Origin: Hermetia illucens
Taxonomy: Eukaryota; Arthropoda; Insecta; Diptera; Stratiomyidae
DNA: 64,000 nucleotides
Direction: 5' to 3'
Assembly: GCF_905115235.1 (NCBI RefSeq)
Contig: NC_051852.1
Coordinates: forward strand, 159,606,164-159,670,163
This document shows positions 21,282 through 32,514 of this stretch, in pieces. How positions within the stretch are numbered: the first letter of the stretch is position 1; each line of letters opens with the position of its first letter. Position numbers and translations under genes: made by a program. Under the pieces are notes generated by a model. It saw only the letters and a list, made by a program, of their open reading frames with translations. It searched no databases and had not been told where the DNA came from.

Positions 21282-22025
21282 ATGTTCCGTTTCGTAGTGT
21301 TAACTGCCTTATTGGCTTGTGTTTCTGGTGGACTCGTCCCACAGTTGGATGGCCGCATTGTTGGTGGCAAAGCTACCAACATTGAAAGCTATCCTCATCA
21401 AGTTTCCTTGAGGAGGAGTGGTAGTCATATGTGTGGTGGCTCCATCTACAAAGCCAATGTAGTTATCACTGCCGCTCACTGTACCAGCGGACAATCGGCA
21501 TCTTCCCTCACCGTTGTTGCCGGTACCAGTTCCCGTACTTCTGGAGGAGTTTCACGTCAAGTAGCCAGTATTCGTCAACATCCAAGTTACAGTGCCTCTA
21601 CAACCAACAATGATATTTCCCTCTTGATCCTCTCAAGTGGATTCACCTACTCATCATCTATCCAACCAATCGCTCTTACCAGCTCAGCTCCAGGAGCCGG
21701 AACCGCTGTCACCGTGACTGGATGGGGTGCTACCAAGGAAGGAGGTGCCGCTGCTGCTACCCTTCAAGTTGTTACCGTTAATGTTATCAGCAACAGTCAA
21801 TGTGGATCCAGCTATGGAAGCAGCAAGATCACTTCTGCTATGATCTGTGCTGGAGTGACTGGTGGCGGTAAGGACTCTTGCCAAGGTGACTCTGGTGGCC
21901 CATTGATTTCTGGAGGAAAATTGGTCGGTATTGTCTCATGGGGCAACGGATGCGCTCGTAGTGGATACCCAGGTGTTTACACCAACGTCGCCCACTTCAA
22001 ATCTTGGGTCGAATCTAACTCATAA
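21282..22025 (+). CDS. Trypsin (alpha-trypsin type)
   Basis: A 247-residue intron-less digestive trypsin zymogen that cuts after Lys/Arg, secreted probably into the midgut lumen. The signal peptide covers about 1-16 (MFRFVVLTALLACVSG). The activation peptide GLVPQLDGR ends at Arg25, and the mature chain starts IVGGKA at 26. The triad is His66 (ITAAHC), Asp111 (NNDISL) and Ser204 (GDSGGP). The specificity Asp198 is in GGKDSCQGD, with Gly221 and Gly231 lining the pocket. Disulfide pairs are 51-67, 174-189 and 200-224. It differs from the other 247-residue copies at several sites, such as RRSGSHM, SSKITSAMI and VAHFK, and stands alone rather than in a pair. Start chosen by the shared leader and signal peptide. 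Confidence 0.95.
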   Translation: MFRFVVLTALLACVSGGLVPQLDGRIVGGKATNIESYPHQVSLRRSGSHMCGGSIYKANVVITAAHCTSGQSASSLTVVAGTSSRTSGGVSRQVASIRQHPSYSASTTNNDISLLILSSGFTYSSSIQPIALTSSAPGAGTAVTVTGWGATKEGGAAAATLQVVTVNVISNSQCGSSYGSSKITSAMICAGVTGGGKDSCQGDSGGPLISGGKLVGIVSWGNGCARSGYPGVYTNVAHFKSWVESNS

Positions 22026-22081
22026 ACTGTTAAATCGACTCTCCTGTATTAAGCGCAATTTTGACTATAATGCTTGAAAAT

Positions 22082-22087
22082 AATAAA
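22082..22087 (+). promoter_or_regulatory. Poly(A) signal AATAAA
   Basis: 57 nt after the stop of the 21282-22025 trypsin, at the same place as in its paralogues. Confidence 0.75.
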
Positions 22088-22099
22088 GCAAAATGATTT

Positions 22100-22940
22100 T
22101 ATCTAACTTCTTTAATTCATTTGGGATTTTGTTTCAGTTATAACCTTCGCCGTCAGTTTGGAGTATTTCAACCCCGCTCGAACATAACTTTCCATAAGTA
22201 AGTGTTATATTTAGTAAACGCAACCCTATAGAATTCAAAGACCATTTTCTTCAGGGTCTGTAGTGACCACAGCATCCTAAATTAGATTGCTAGATAACTC
22301 GACAAGCCGCACTCGATACATTGACCGCACTAAGAACACCATGTTCACATCATAGCATAGCACGTTATGATCAATACTATGGAACTACAAAGAAGTAACT
22401 TCCTTGACTAGCTGAACTGAAGGCAGTCATGACGCATCTTCCACCATCTTCGTAGCATCTCTTTGCTGTCCTGATCAGTCTCTCGATAACAGCGACCTGC
22501 TAAAAATTCATTACTTCTGCACGCCCCAACCCCGCACACTCAGTAAACGCTGGTACCCTATAATTGGTGGAAACCTGTATACTAGACACCACTCCGCACT
22601 TTCTACAAAGAGTTTGCCTATTCCTACCTTGATCAATAGTAATATTACTTTCATCTCAAACACCGCCTTACCTTTAATCCATCCCATGCATCACTGCCGA
22701 CATCCAACTCGCTAACAGAGCACTTCTCTCCATCCCACCATGATTCTAGAAAGCCGACTGAGAACGCAGATATGCAGCCCTTAAATCCAAATTTCAATTC
22801 CTCTTTCACCCTTTCGACAGGCAAGTCACCAATGATACCATTGAACTGACAGTTCGTCAATACATTAGAGCAATTCAGCAAATATGGGACGATCGATTCT
22901 CTCAATTTGATCCCCCTTTGCAGCGATATCCTGGAGGATA
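22100..22940. other. Unassigned, probably old LINE-derived
   Basis: No family recognised with confidence. It adjoins an RTE-like endonuclease relic on the minus strand and may hold the decayed downstream part of that element. Confidence 0.35.
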
Positions 22941-23830
22941 TCAAATATAAAAGACCCTCAGGTGGTGACTATTTAAAAACAGATATTCTCCGCAACCTTC
23001 ACACCTTCTAGATGAAATCCGATCCATAGGCAGATCAATGCACGGAGGGTTCTGACCCTCTACACCAACAAGCCCCGCGTCAACGCTGAGCTGAACCTTC
23101 CCACATACGAGGAGCTCAGGAAAACATGTCCCCTTGGATGCGGTATAGTTAAGAACCGTGGTGAAGAGTTCTTTCCACCTTTTCAGCTGCTTCATGTTTT
23201 TCACAGAACCTTCGAAAGTCTACGACCACATGACAGTTCTTTCCATTCATCGATCCGCTTCCACGAATCCCTAGTAACCCAAATCTTAGGATACTTCTTC
23301 TCCACGTGGCGACCCACTTCCGGGGCGGGTTACTCAATATACATACCGTCCGATCACCATGTTAACTCTCCCACTGTTAAACGACAGCTGGATCATACAA
23401 GTGGTCGATGTTGAATTTGGGCATACCAACTCTCCAACAAGAATTGGCGGATGCAACACGCAAGCGAAGGTAAGCGACCATCAGATGGTGATCCTTTGCG
23501 AGGCCAATGTCAGGGCCTCTCTTGCTATACATAGCCAGGAGACAACTTCGAAATTTACTGTTATGGTAAAGTGATCAATCTGATTGCTCGTATAGTATCG
23601 GACACTTAAAACCCAAATAACCTTATTGCAGGCCAAGTGCTCTAAAATGGTACGAGGCGGTGGAAACTGTTGAAATCCACAAACTTTCGCCAAGACCATG
23701 CTTCCCCACCACATGTACGAGCAAAATGTTGGCATACAGATCGCATATCACCGTCACAATGTCACCTTTAACACGCCTCTCCTGAACTGCGTATAATTTT
23801 TCGTAGAAAGCATCCCTCTCCACCATATTA
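22941..23830 (-). mobile_element. RTE-like LINE relic (endonuclease and linker)
   Basis: Minus-strand reading begins near 23826 with RDAFYEKLYAVQER and KGDIVTVICDLYAN, where GDLNA is the expected endonuclease motif. It continues with VVGKHGLG, NKVIWVLSVRYYTSNQIDHF and the DHHL-type end near 23480. A linker then runs to RWKELFTTVLN near 23155. RT motifs were not found. Stops and frame changes are present. Confidence 0.65.
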
Positions 23831-25246
23831 AACCATTTTCAATAGCCAAAAGAGTGCGGTCAGTCCTTCTACGGATCAATTTCCACAGTCAGTTTTGACA
23901 GATGGCCTTTAAAAATGTTAATTCAATCAAGAATTCAGCTGCTTTACGGTACGTTGGTTCCGGGTATTAATGGATTGCGTTGTCTTTAGCAGAGAAGGGA
24001 CGTATTCCTTTGAAAATAAGTACCCTAAAAAAAGCCAAATATCCGGTAAAAGACATTTTTTCCGTAGAACACTGGGTGAAAATCTTGGATGGGCCGAACT
24101 GGTGTCGACTTAGGTACCGCTGTTAACCATATGATAACCTCCACACGGTCTTTACTCGTTTTTATTTTAAGCATCATACGCAGCCGTGAAACTCCATCCC
24201 AACTGGATCATGATATTAGATTGTCTTTACTCAATGTTCAGCTTATCCGAAGCCGGAGCTAGTCGTCTGATTTTAAGCCAACTGGCGCTCCTAGGGCTGT
24301 GACTGTGTAACGTCGGATTCTTTCGCGTCCATCCAGACTAGTTATTTCCGGAACTTCAGCAGGATGTTATAGCATGGGATTCCTTCAGTAGTCGCCCTAA
24401 TATTCCATTTACCATTCTACATTCTGCCACCTCTCCTAGGCACGTAATCTCAGAGACAAGACATGAAGATTTTGAAAAATTCGAAGCGTGTTGAAAAATC
24501 TACACCATGTATACATTTTGGAAAGTCCACTATTGTAAATCTCTAAGAGCAATCCAGAAGTCGAGGTTGACAATCCAGTATATAGCAAATAGTGTTCTCT
24601 TGGCTATCGAAAGCTAGAAGCGTGTCTTTTTATATGGTCCTTGCAATTTAGAACGCAAATGGACACATAGAGTATATCTCTGAAGAACCGCGAATTTGTC
24701 GAACCTAAAGAGGCAGCGCAAAGAGTATAAAGCGGTGTTATTTGGGTTTCCCATGGAGCTTCTCGAAGTTCAATTATACGATTTCCTGTATTTGCAGGCT
24801 TTGGAATCAATCTCCAGTGATATGTACTTATATATGTATAACCGAAGACTTTCTGATCTAGACTATGAAAGCAATCGAGGGCGAGAACATTGAAGTTTTT
24901 AATCGGCAGAGTTCACCTAGCGGGGTTCCTGTTTGACCGTGTAAAACTCCATTTATAGTTCTGGAAATTGACCTGATAATTATTGGATTAGCTGTGTTAA
25001 ACCTGTTCTTGCTATTGAAACCGGCGATGTTGTTATGATTGATGTTGTTTCCACGATGGTTGGTGAAGAAAGTGTTGATTTTGCCAACTAAGTCGGCTGT
25101 GGTTTGTAGTCAGTGTCCATTTAGTGTCGCCGCAATCGATTGAAGAGCAAATGGTAACCATCTCACGTATAGATTTCGCACCAGTACCTCTAGAACCAAA
25201 GTACCACCGAATCTCTCCAGGCAGCACACAAATGTTACTATTATTT
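23831..25246. other. Unassigned 1.4-kb spacer
   Basis: No RT, nuclease, protease or RNA signal recognised on either strand. Confidence 0.4.
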
Positions 25247-25298
25247 GGTCGCCAAGGTTAAGCATTATCGGAAGTGTTTAGTACTTAGATGGGGGACC
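25247..25298 (+). pseudogene. 5S rRNA-derived fragment
   Basis: TTAGTACTTAGATGGGGGAC at about 25277-25296 matches the internal-promoter half of insect 5S rRNA. It is preceded by a looser match (GGTTAAGCATTATCGGAAGTG at the place of the 5S 'ATTAAGCAGCGTCGGGCGCG' part). Neither the 5' third nor the 3' stem is recognisable, so it is a pseudogene scrap or part of a 5S-derived SINE. Confidence 0.6.
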
Positions 25299-25410
25299 AA
25301 ATGAGAGTTATATTTCTGCTTTATCTTGCCAATGGATTCAATCAAAACAATACGGAAGCTTTTAATGAAATAGTATCGAGGAAGGTCAAAAACTATTCGA
25401 GCAGCTCTTC

Positions 25411-25430
25411 TATCTATCTATCTATCTATC
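25411..25430. repeat. (TATC)5 microsatellite
   Basis: Five TATC units. Confidence 0.85.
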
Positions 25431-25589
25431 TTTTTGGTTGTAATTTTTGTCATCCAGCTATGGAAGATAAAATATAATGCATTTTGTCACACCTAGATAG
25501 GTAACTAAACAGACACTCGATAACCATCACCTGGGGAAAGTGAGGATAGGATGGAAAAAGAGAATGAGTGAATGGGAAGAGTGCCACCA

Positions 25590-27060
25590 TCAACCAGGAA
25601 GTTACCCACCTGTTTTTCGAATCAGTTTTTTTCAGTGAACACGGATGATTCATCGTATGCCCTACTGAGAGGGAAAATAGTAGAGTTGACTGAATTCATA
25701 AAGGACAAACACAATGTGCACGAAGCCACACTAAACATGGTCAGAGCCATTCGTATTCTGGATAACAATGTCAAGGACGATAAAAACACCACGAACAAAG
25801 CAAGTTTCACTCAGGCAACACAAGTAACCGCCCTCAAAATTCAAAGGGTGGTAAACTTGAAAAGAGTAATAGAGAGCAAACGATTCTTTCGGATTTTTAC
25901 AGAACACGGAAAGGCAAAAAGGCCACTCACCGGAAAAGTGGCAAAAAAAGTGACGAAAATTGTGGAAACAGCGGACCACTTTCAATAAACCTAAGGGAGA
26001 TAAATTCCTAAAAAGAAATCGGGGAAACATGGACCAAGGCTGCCGGAAGAAAGAACGTGACCCTCATAGGAAGATTACGGCCCGAATTGATTATCATTTC
26101 TAAAAAAGGAGATAAGATATACGCCGATATTTTCAGGAAGGTCCGATCCGAGAGAACGTCAGCCGGATCAAACGTTCCCATAATTGAGATATGGTGCTGG
26201 AGCTGAAGAAGTCTTCGGGTAAGACGACTGAAAATTTCCTTGGTAAGGTGGAGAAGTCTTTAGGGGAAGACGCACAGATAAGAGTTTAAAAGCAGGGTCT
26301 TGTTATACAATGTAAAGACATTGATGAAGCCACTACCAAGGAGAATATAATTGAAGCCCTAGAAAAACAGTTTGGATCATTCGGTTAGCACGAGTCTGCA
26401 ATCAAAGGAATCATGAAGGCATATGAAAGCACGCAAACGACAACTATAAGCTTATCGACTGAAGCAGCGTTAAAGCTGCTAGTGACTGCTGAAGCAAAAA
26501 TAGGTTGGGTCGCTTAATGACCCAGAGAACAGGTGTACCTCATGTGTTACTTTAGATGTCTCGAATTTGACTACAAAGCGGCGAAATGCACCGGTGATTG
26601 CAATAGGTGAAGAAGATGCAGCAAATGTGAAGGATAAGGCCATATATTCAAGGAGTGCAAAGCTGACCCTGAATGTTTGCTTTGCAAGAGGGATAAGGGC
26701 GTCGACTCTCGGCACTTCACAGGTAGCAGCGTATGACCAGCATTTAGGAGAGCCGAGGATGCAATGAAGAAATGAGGTTGATACAAATCATCTTTAACCA
26801 TTGTGAGGTAGACCTACTCTTACAAACCATCTATGAGAAGGAGGTGGCCATAATCACTAAGCCTTTTCGCATTAAAAGGTGTGGTGACTGGACTACAGAC
26901 CGAAGTGTGTGATGAAGTTTCCAGAAGATAGATTAATCAAGGCAAAAATAGCTGATCTATGCATATATAGTTACCATTCTCCACCAACCACGATTATAAC
27001 AACTGGATTCGGATGAAAGTCCTGGCGGGTTTAACGTGAATACCTGCCGTGAAGGCATAA
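25590..27060 (+). mobile_element. R1-like LINE relic: ORF1 (gag-like) and start of ORF2
   Basis: At 25630-25985 lies an ORF1 N-part (FIKDKHNVHEATLNMVRAIR, TQATQVTALK), clearly related to minus-strand 54624-55085 (IQHKHNVHQAVKNMLRTIR). At 26090-26170 KKGDKIYADIFRKVRSER lies in the second ORF1 segment. CCHC-like zinc-knuckle remnants follow at 26555-26730 (CRRCSKCEG-type and CLLCKRDKGVDSRHF). Then comes a decayed ORF2 start near 26770 (MRLIQI then TIYEKEV). Many frame changes. Confidence 0.65.
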
Positions 27061-27104
27061 TCCCACGATCCTCTTTGGACACGGATTGATTTTGGGACCA
27101 TAAT

Positions 27105-27450
27105 CAGAACCCCGCCATGCAAGCACAGCGGTCCTGGTTTATACTGAGTGCAGACTCAGCATTCATACCAGTGGATGCGAGGCCTATCTAACACCTCTGC
27201 CGCAACTAAGGAGTACGGCACCCGAGTTATACAGCGCAACTCCACGCTCGAGCTCCGAGGAGCTCTGCCCACGATGTAGGCATAACCACAACCACCATGA
27301 AACTCCCACTAGGGGGCCAACCGCAAATAACCGGGCCGAGAACACATCCTCCAGGAATTCTCATGGAGCATATGCTCTCAGGGGGCCATCCGGGTTCCCA
27401 TGGTACCAGATAACCTCCGGTGAGGCTTCGTGGCAGAGCCACGAAATATA
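27105..27450 (-). repeat. 3' end of an R1-like LINE family, copy 2
   Basis: Reverse complement aligns with 8645-8970 and 57255-57520. Landmarks are GCCTCGCATCCACTGGTAT, CTTAGTTGCGGCAGAGGTG and ACCTCCGG/CCGGAGGT near the distal end. No RT motifs, so this is a 5'-truncated 3' end. Confidence 0.65.
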
Positions 27451-27870
27451 ATCACTTTTCCAGCGACAAATTCGGGCTCAATAGTCGTTTTGACACATGT
27501 TCGTACCACATTAGCGAGGAGAATTATCTCGTTCGTCAGTCAGCACTGTGCTCATAGCGATCACCAGTCTTTTTGTCAAAATCGAAGATGGCCACAAATC
27601 GAGGACGTTCGCACGGTTATCAAGACTGGTCCGTGAAAACCTTTGAAACGGATAAATTCACAGATAATGAAACAAAACGAGAGTATATGATGCCCGCCTA
27701 TTGGTGGGTCAAACTGATGGCACAACAAAGAAATCGCGGAGGCCTGAGCTGCATGATTCCGAGCAAAAGAATCTGCCAGCGACCTAAAGGAAGACCAGAC
27801 TTTGCCAGGAAGCGAACATCCGGAATAGACCTAAGCAGGCCATGAGGACCAGCAAGCGAGAATGCTTCAA
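27451..27870. other. Unassigned spacer
   Basis: Holds an unrecognised 90-codon ORF (27573-27845) with composition like LINE linker regions. No function can be given. Confidence 0.3.
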
Positions 27871-28255
27871 GGAAGTTTCCGCGGTAATAATAAAGTTCTC
27901 GGTTTGAATGCTACTCCTAAAGGCCCTTAAACTCCCAGACCCGACTGGTTTATCAGCGTATTTAAGGTATGCATGGTAGAATGAGTCTCCCCCCGATCGG
28001 CGGAAGTGGTGGAAATTAGTCTTGCTCATGAAGCTCTTCAAGCAACCAGGATATCCATCATCATACCGCCTGATTTCCCTTATAGACATTGTAGGACATA
28101 CCATATGCTATCCAAAAGGGTCACCTGCAATAAACTTCTACCTATCATAGAATATAGGGATAGCCTACCTACAACAATGTGGTCAGCATTGTCCGAGATA
28201 ACTACCCTGATTTAACTCAGGAAAGACAACTGACACCGCTATCAAAAATAAGTAT
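27871..28255 (+). mobile_element. R1-like LINE fragment (RT fingers)
   Basis: Broken frames hold KLPDPTGLSAYLRYAW, KLVLLMKLFKQPGYPSSY and RLISLIDIVGHTI, the decayed counterparts of KAPGPDG, KLVLLPKPGKPPGEPSSY and RPICLLDTVGK in R1-type RT. Confidence 0.6.
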
Positions 28256-28700
28256 AATTCTCAGACTGTTGAGAAGCTGATCGTAAAGAAAATCAGGCAA
28301 CACAAAAGCGATCACGAGGTGGATAAGTATCCCGTATTCCTACCTATTCAACAAAATCAGGAATTGGATAAAAAAGTTTCAACTCGAAGTTGTAGGGTCA
28401 ACTCGATTGTCCATATTTCGAAATTTTTCGGGAAGCGGAGAAAAGCGGTATCTCTATCTATCTGCAGCGATTGTAATAAGATATATATAGGAGAGACTAA
28501 ACGCCAAATAACAACTAGATTCAACGAACATATCAAGAAAGCGGTAAGCACTGTCCGGAAACAAAAATCCTGCATAAGATCACCAGTTGAAGCGGACATA
28601 GTCAAAGAAGGTCATACCATTCAACGGGAATATCTTGAGCTCTGCAAACCGAAGGACAACCTAGTTCTCCTTAAGCTACTCCTTGTCTATTGATTTTAGC
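28256..28700 (+). mobile_element. Penelope-like element fragment with GIY-YIG nuclease
   Basis: ORF region ending at 28693 contains CSDCNKIYIGETKRQI then RFNEHIKKA, SPVEADIVKEGHTI and YLELCKPKDNL. The order YIG - R..EH - H matches the C-terminal GIY-YIG endonuclease of Penelope-like elements. The RT part is absent. Fossil fragment. Confidence 0.75.
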
Positions 28701-28724
28701 CTCGACTGGAAGTAACAGACGAAA

Positions 28725-28862
28725 GTCTAATCACTCATTCACAACGGAGTCAACTGGTATCACGATATAAATCTCACTACCATCAGTGAGATTTGAACCG
28801 TGACCTTCCGAACGATAGCCTTGCGTTCTAACTACTTAATCCGGACATAGTGACTACATTGA
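28725..28862 (-). mobile_element. tRNA-derived SINE, truncated
   Basis: On the minus strand the head has a degraded A box near 28845-28856 and a B box (GGTTCAAATC) at about 28790-28799. A short body follows with GTGAATGAGTG at about 28733-28743. The head matches the SINE head at 44912 (TGTCCGGAT, GGAAGGTC.CGGTTC). The later part is missing. Confidence 0.65.
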
Positions 28863-28899
28863 ATATCCAATATGCGGTCAATTCAGCTCATTGGCTAAA

Positions 28900-29720
28900 C
28901 AGGTACCCCTAGTTATTTGACTTAGCTCCTCGAAAGTTAGCGCATGACGCACCTAAGCCGTACACCGTCACACCCGGAGCACCTCAGGTCTCAATTTTGA
29001 ATCCTCTTCGGCGGAACGTGATATACAACGGGTCCTTGTCCTTCCAGTACGAAAGTAGGGCACGATAATCGGTTTTGTAGTTGATCTAGTGCTGGTTATC
29101 GTCGCGAAGCAACCTGACAATGTTTCACTGTACGCTAGCGAAACCACCAGCGCCATAAAGTTGCGGCGGAAGATGGTTCAGTTTGACCTTGTGAAACAAA
29201 ACACGGAGGCGGTCTTGATCATCAACCAAAAACCTGGGGATAATGTTTGACACGCAAATCAATTTTAAGGGACACCTGGACTATGCTTGTGAGAAAGTGA
29301 TAAATATCAGCGTGTCGTTGGCATGGATATTCTTAACATTGAAGGCCCAAAAGTGGTTCGCTCTACATGCAGTAACGCTCTGGGAGTAGGCACTAGCGTG
29401 CGATGCCAATCAGAGGAGGGTAATCATGATTTACCACTTAGTGGCGTTAAGGGTGTGCAGCGCATTCAGGACAATCTCAGACGAGGCGGTCTGTACCATT
29501 GCCTGTACGAAAAGAAGAATAAATCTAAAGGGATGCAGAATACCGACAAGCGGTCTTTGGAATGACTCATAGAGGGGTCGGTGGACCCAAACTCTGATTT
29601 CCCGTATTGAGGAGCGGATTCCACGACGACACGGCGAGATTAACTACCACCTGACACATAATGCCATAATATGGTGATTTAGGTTGGATGATTCATCCTT
29701 TTTTTTGGGAGTAGGGTAGT
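28900..29720 (+). mobile_element. R1-like LINE relic (RT palm to C-terminus)
   Basis: Plus-strand pieces: VTPGAPQVSILNPLRRNVIY near 28970-29030 ('AGVPQGSVLGPLLWNIMY' block); LGIMFDTQINFKGHLDYACE at 29233-29290; LRVCSAFRTISDEAV at 29450-29490; then HGEINYHLT near 29630. Frame changes between each piece. Confidence 0.65.
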
Positions 29721-29724
29721 TGAA

Positions 29725-30460
29725 TGCGTATATCCGTCCTCTACTGGCACTCTAGAGCCTCATAGAGCCGGGAGCCGTCTTTCAGATAATCCCTCAATAT
29801 CCGCAAGAGATAGCTTGACACGTGGAATATCCGTCCATCTTACGGAATTAAAAGCATTTTTGACATCAAGCGTTATGAGGAGCACTATCCGTCGAGATCG
29901 GCGGCTGTGTGCCTCGGCTCAATAAACCGCATGCACGACTTCGATAACAGCATCCACCGTGAAACTCCTTGTTCTGAACCCGAACTGCCTTAGGAATAAG
30001 TTCCCGGCAATGCGGATTGTTTCATCGAGTCCACTCCTGATGAGTTTTTCGAGCACTTTCTCAACCGTGAAAATGCCCTCTTTTAAGCAAGCGTTGAGCA
30101 CACCGAACAGAAAGTCTGGCCTTTGGCGGAACATCAGTTTATAAACTTCGGCCGGGATACCATCAGGACCTGGCGCCTTTTTGTTTTTCATGGTGGGAAT
30201 CGCTTCTGTGAGCTCTCTCATTGTGAAAAGGGAGCAGTCCACGATGTGTGCTATTGTCATCAACCCGTATGGTATGTCTGAGGAATAATGCCCGTACTAT
30301 GCGGTCTATATGGTCGATACTGAGTATGCAGGACTTCCGTAGAACCCTGATTTTTCGGGTAACAAGTTCATAGTCAAGTTCCCACAGAACCTCATTCACA
30401 TCGTTGACCAGGTTTCGCCAGCCGCGAGCTTTGTTTTCATTTATCGGGCTGCAGAGTCCC
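29725..30460 (-). mobile_element. R1-like LINE relic (RT N-terminal half)
   Basis: Minus-strand reading runs through ENKARGWRNLVNDVNEVLWE (30375-30440), then TIRVDDNSTHRGLL, TMRELTEAIPTMKNKKAPGP and DGIPAEVYKLMFRQRPDFL at 30090-30230. Next come LNACLKEGIFTVEKVLEKL (30030-30090) and FGFRTRSFTVDAVIEVVHA near 29940. Between GIF and TVEKVL the usual 30-odd residues with KLVLL and SYRP are missing, so a small internal deletion kept the frame. It ends near LDVKNAFNSVRWTDI at 29840-29880. Another R1-like LINE lies directly upstream (30462-32115). Confidence 0.7.
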
Positions 30461-30461
30461 C

Positions 30462-32115
30462 TTTTTTTTATGGGTGGAGGTGGAAATCTTAGAAAGACGC
30501 TGCTGCGCCAGGTTGCAACAGTGTGTGGGATTCGCACCCACTAAAACCACCCCCACTCTTCCGCCCCTCCCCGCGGGACCACCGTAAAGTATTACTTCGC
30601 GGAGGAGGCTCTGGTTCACTATACCAGCTCGTCCTGGTCACGTCTCCATCGCGCCGCCTTCCGAGCTCGATCCAACTCCTAGAGTTTTGTCTGCACCACG
30701 GCTACTTCCTCATTTACCGCCATCCAGTTTTCCTCCGACTTCAACATCTCTTCCACCAGGTTGGAGGGCTCGATGTCCGCCCCTAAGATACTGTTCAACC
30801 TCCTTTTCTGCTGCAGAAATCTGGGACAATGGAACATAACGTGCTCCGGGTCCTCGGGTGTAGCACCGCATTCAGGACAGTTGGGAGACTCGTCCAACTC
30901 GAAGCGATGCAAGTACTTCCTATAGCCACCGTGTCCCGTAAGGAACTGTGTCAGGTGATAATTCAATTCTCCGTGCTTTCGGTTGACCCATTTCTCGATG
31001 CACGGGATCAATGTATGGGTCCACCTGCCCTTGTCGGAGTTATCCCATCGTTGTTGCCACTTGCCACACAACTGATGGCTTTTCGGAAATCCGCATTCAC
31101 CTCGGCTGGATTTGCCTTCCGTTTTTCGTAGAGCCAGTGTGCCTCGCTCGCTAGAAGATTTATAGGGATCATTCCTGCGATGACAAACACTGCCTCCGTC
31201 GAAGCCGTCCTAAATGCGCTGCACACCCTTAGCGCAATAGGCCGGTATGCCGAACTTATCTTCCTCCGGTTGACAGCGTGGTTCAACGCTCCCGCCCAGA
31301 CAGGGGCCGCGTATAGCAGGATCGACCTCACCACTCCCGCGATGAGTTGCCTGCGACTATACTTCGGCCCTCCCACGTTAGGCATCATCCTTCCAAGGGA
31401 TGAGCTGGCATTTGCTGCCTTCTCTCGCGCATAATCCAAGTGTCCCTTGAAACTCAGCTTGGCATCGATCATCACCCCCAGGTATTTGACAACCGATTTT
31501 GAGACGACCTCACGATTACCAACCTGGATGGTAACCGTGTTATTCTCCCTGCGGTTGGTAATGAAGACCGCCTCCGTATTTTCGTCCGCCAGGTCCAGCT
31601 TGGCCATTCGTAACCATGACTTGATGGTATGAATGGCTTCATTTGCATAAAGCTCCACGTCCTCGGGATGCTTTGCAATTGCAACTACCGCCAGGTCGTC
31701 CGCAAAACCAATCAGCGTTGTCTTCTCCGGCACGCGAAGGCCAAGCACTCCGTCGTACATTATGTTCCACAGCAGCGATCCCAATACAGAACCTTCAGGC
31801 ACACCTGCTGTCACAATGTACTCCTTCGGCTCGTCGTCCGTCTCGTACCAGAGAAGTCTGTCCGAAAAGTAACTCTCGATGAGCCGAGCCAAGTAGCTAG
31901 GAACACCTAGTTTGGCCAAAACGCCTTTAATCCAGCCCCAGTTGGCTGAGTTAAAAGCATTTTTGACGTCCAGCATCACCAGAGCACAGCATTTGCCCAT
32001 GGCCATTGCATTTCGAGCCAATTCCACGACCTTTGCTACTGCATCGACCGTAGAACGGGCTCGCCGAAACCCATATTGCCGCTCTGAAAGACCACCCGCA
32101 AGCTGATCTACACTC
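30462..32115 (-). mobile_element. R1-like LINE, best-preserved RT in the window, 5' truncated
   Basis: The minus-strand frame is open from about 32110 (GGLSERQYGFRRARSTVDA) to 31008. It covers RT motifs CCALVMLDVKNAFNSANW, TAGVPEGSVLGSLLWNIMYD, IGFADDLAVVAIAKH, VKYLGVMIDAKLSFKGHLDY and LRVCSAFRTASTEA. After a frame change at about 31010-31070 the C-terminus continues: RKHGELNYHLTQFLTGHGGY, CPECGATPEDPEHVMFHC (zinc motif), then a 3' region down to an 8-T run at 30462-30469 (poly-A tail on the minus strand). FADD replaces YADD, common in R1. The RT fingers, endonuclease and ORF1 are missing. Recent enough that the frame is nearly intact. Confidence 0.85.
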
Positions 32116-32514
32116 TGTCTTTATGGCTGATGTGTAAACGTTATGACAAATTGCAAAGGTTATATTATTCCCTCCGCCCACAATGCATTTGCACATCTGA
32201 CGACTTGGAGCATGCCATGTTTTAATGAGTACAATTTTACTCAGGAGGGGAGGAGACTTTCTTAAAATCAGCATAAACCCTCAGAACATCGTCGGGGAAA
32301 TGCTGAAGCCGGAGGCAAACTAGTGCATGGTGAAGGATGCAGGCAGAACTTGAAGATGAGAAACGCGTGAGGAGTGTGCGAAGAGCGGAAGGCTCGTTCG
32401 CTTCATGCGCAGTCTTCCCCACGAAGTAATGCTTTGCGGCGGTAATGCTGAAGAGAAAGAAGGAGAAAGTGGATGAGAATCCCACGCACTGCTGAAACTT
32501 GGCGCACTGGTGCC
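32116..32514. other. Unassigned
   Basis: Both strands carry short ORFs but no recognised motif. It lies between an R1-like 5' breakpoint and a LOA-like C-terminus. Confidence 0.35.

Noticed and set aside
25411-25430. CRISPR-like or regulatory array
   Set aside because: Simple (TATC)n microsatellite without spacers; no CRISPR-type arrays anywhere in the window.
27573-27845. Small host gene
   Set aside because: No start context, no motif, and embedded between LINE pieces.
31008-32027. 339-codon ORF as a host gene
   Set aside because: It is the RT core of an R1-like LINE (GFADDLAVV and LGVMIDAKLSFKGH motifs).
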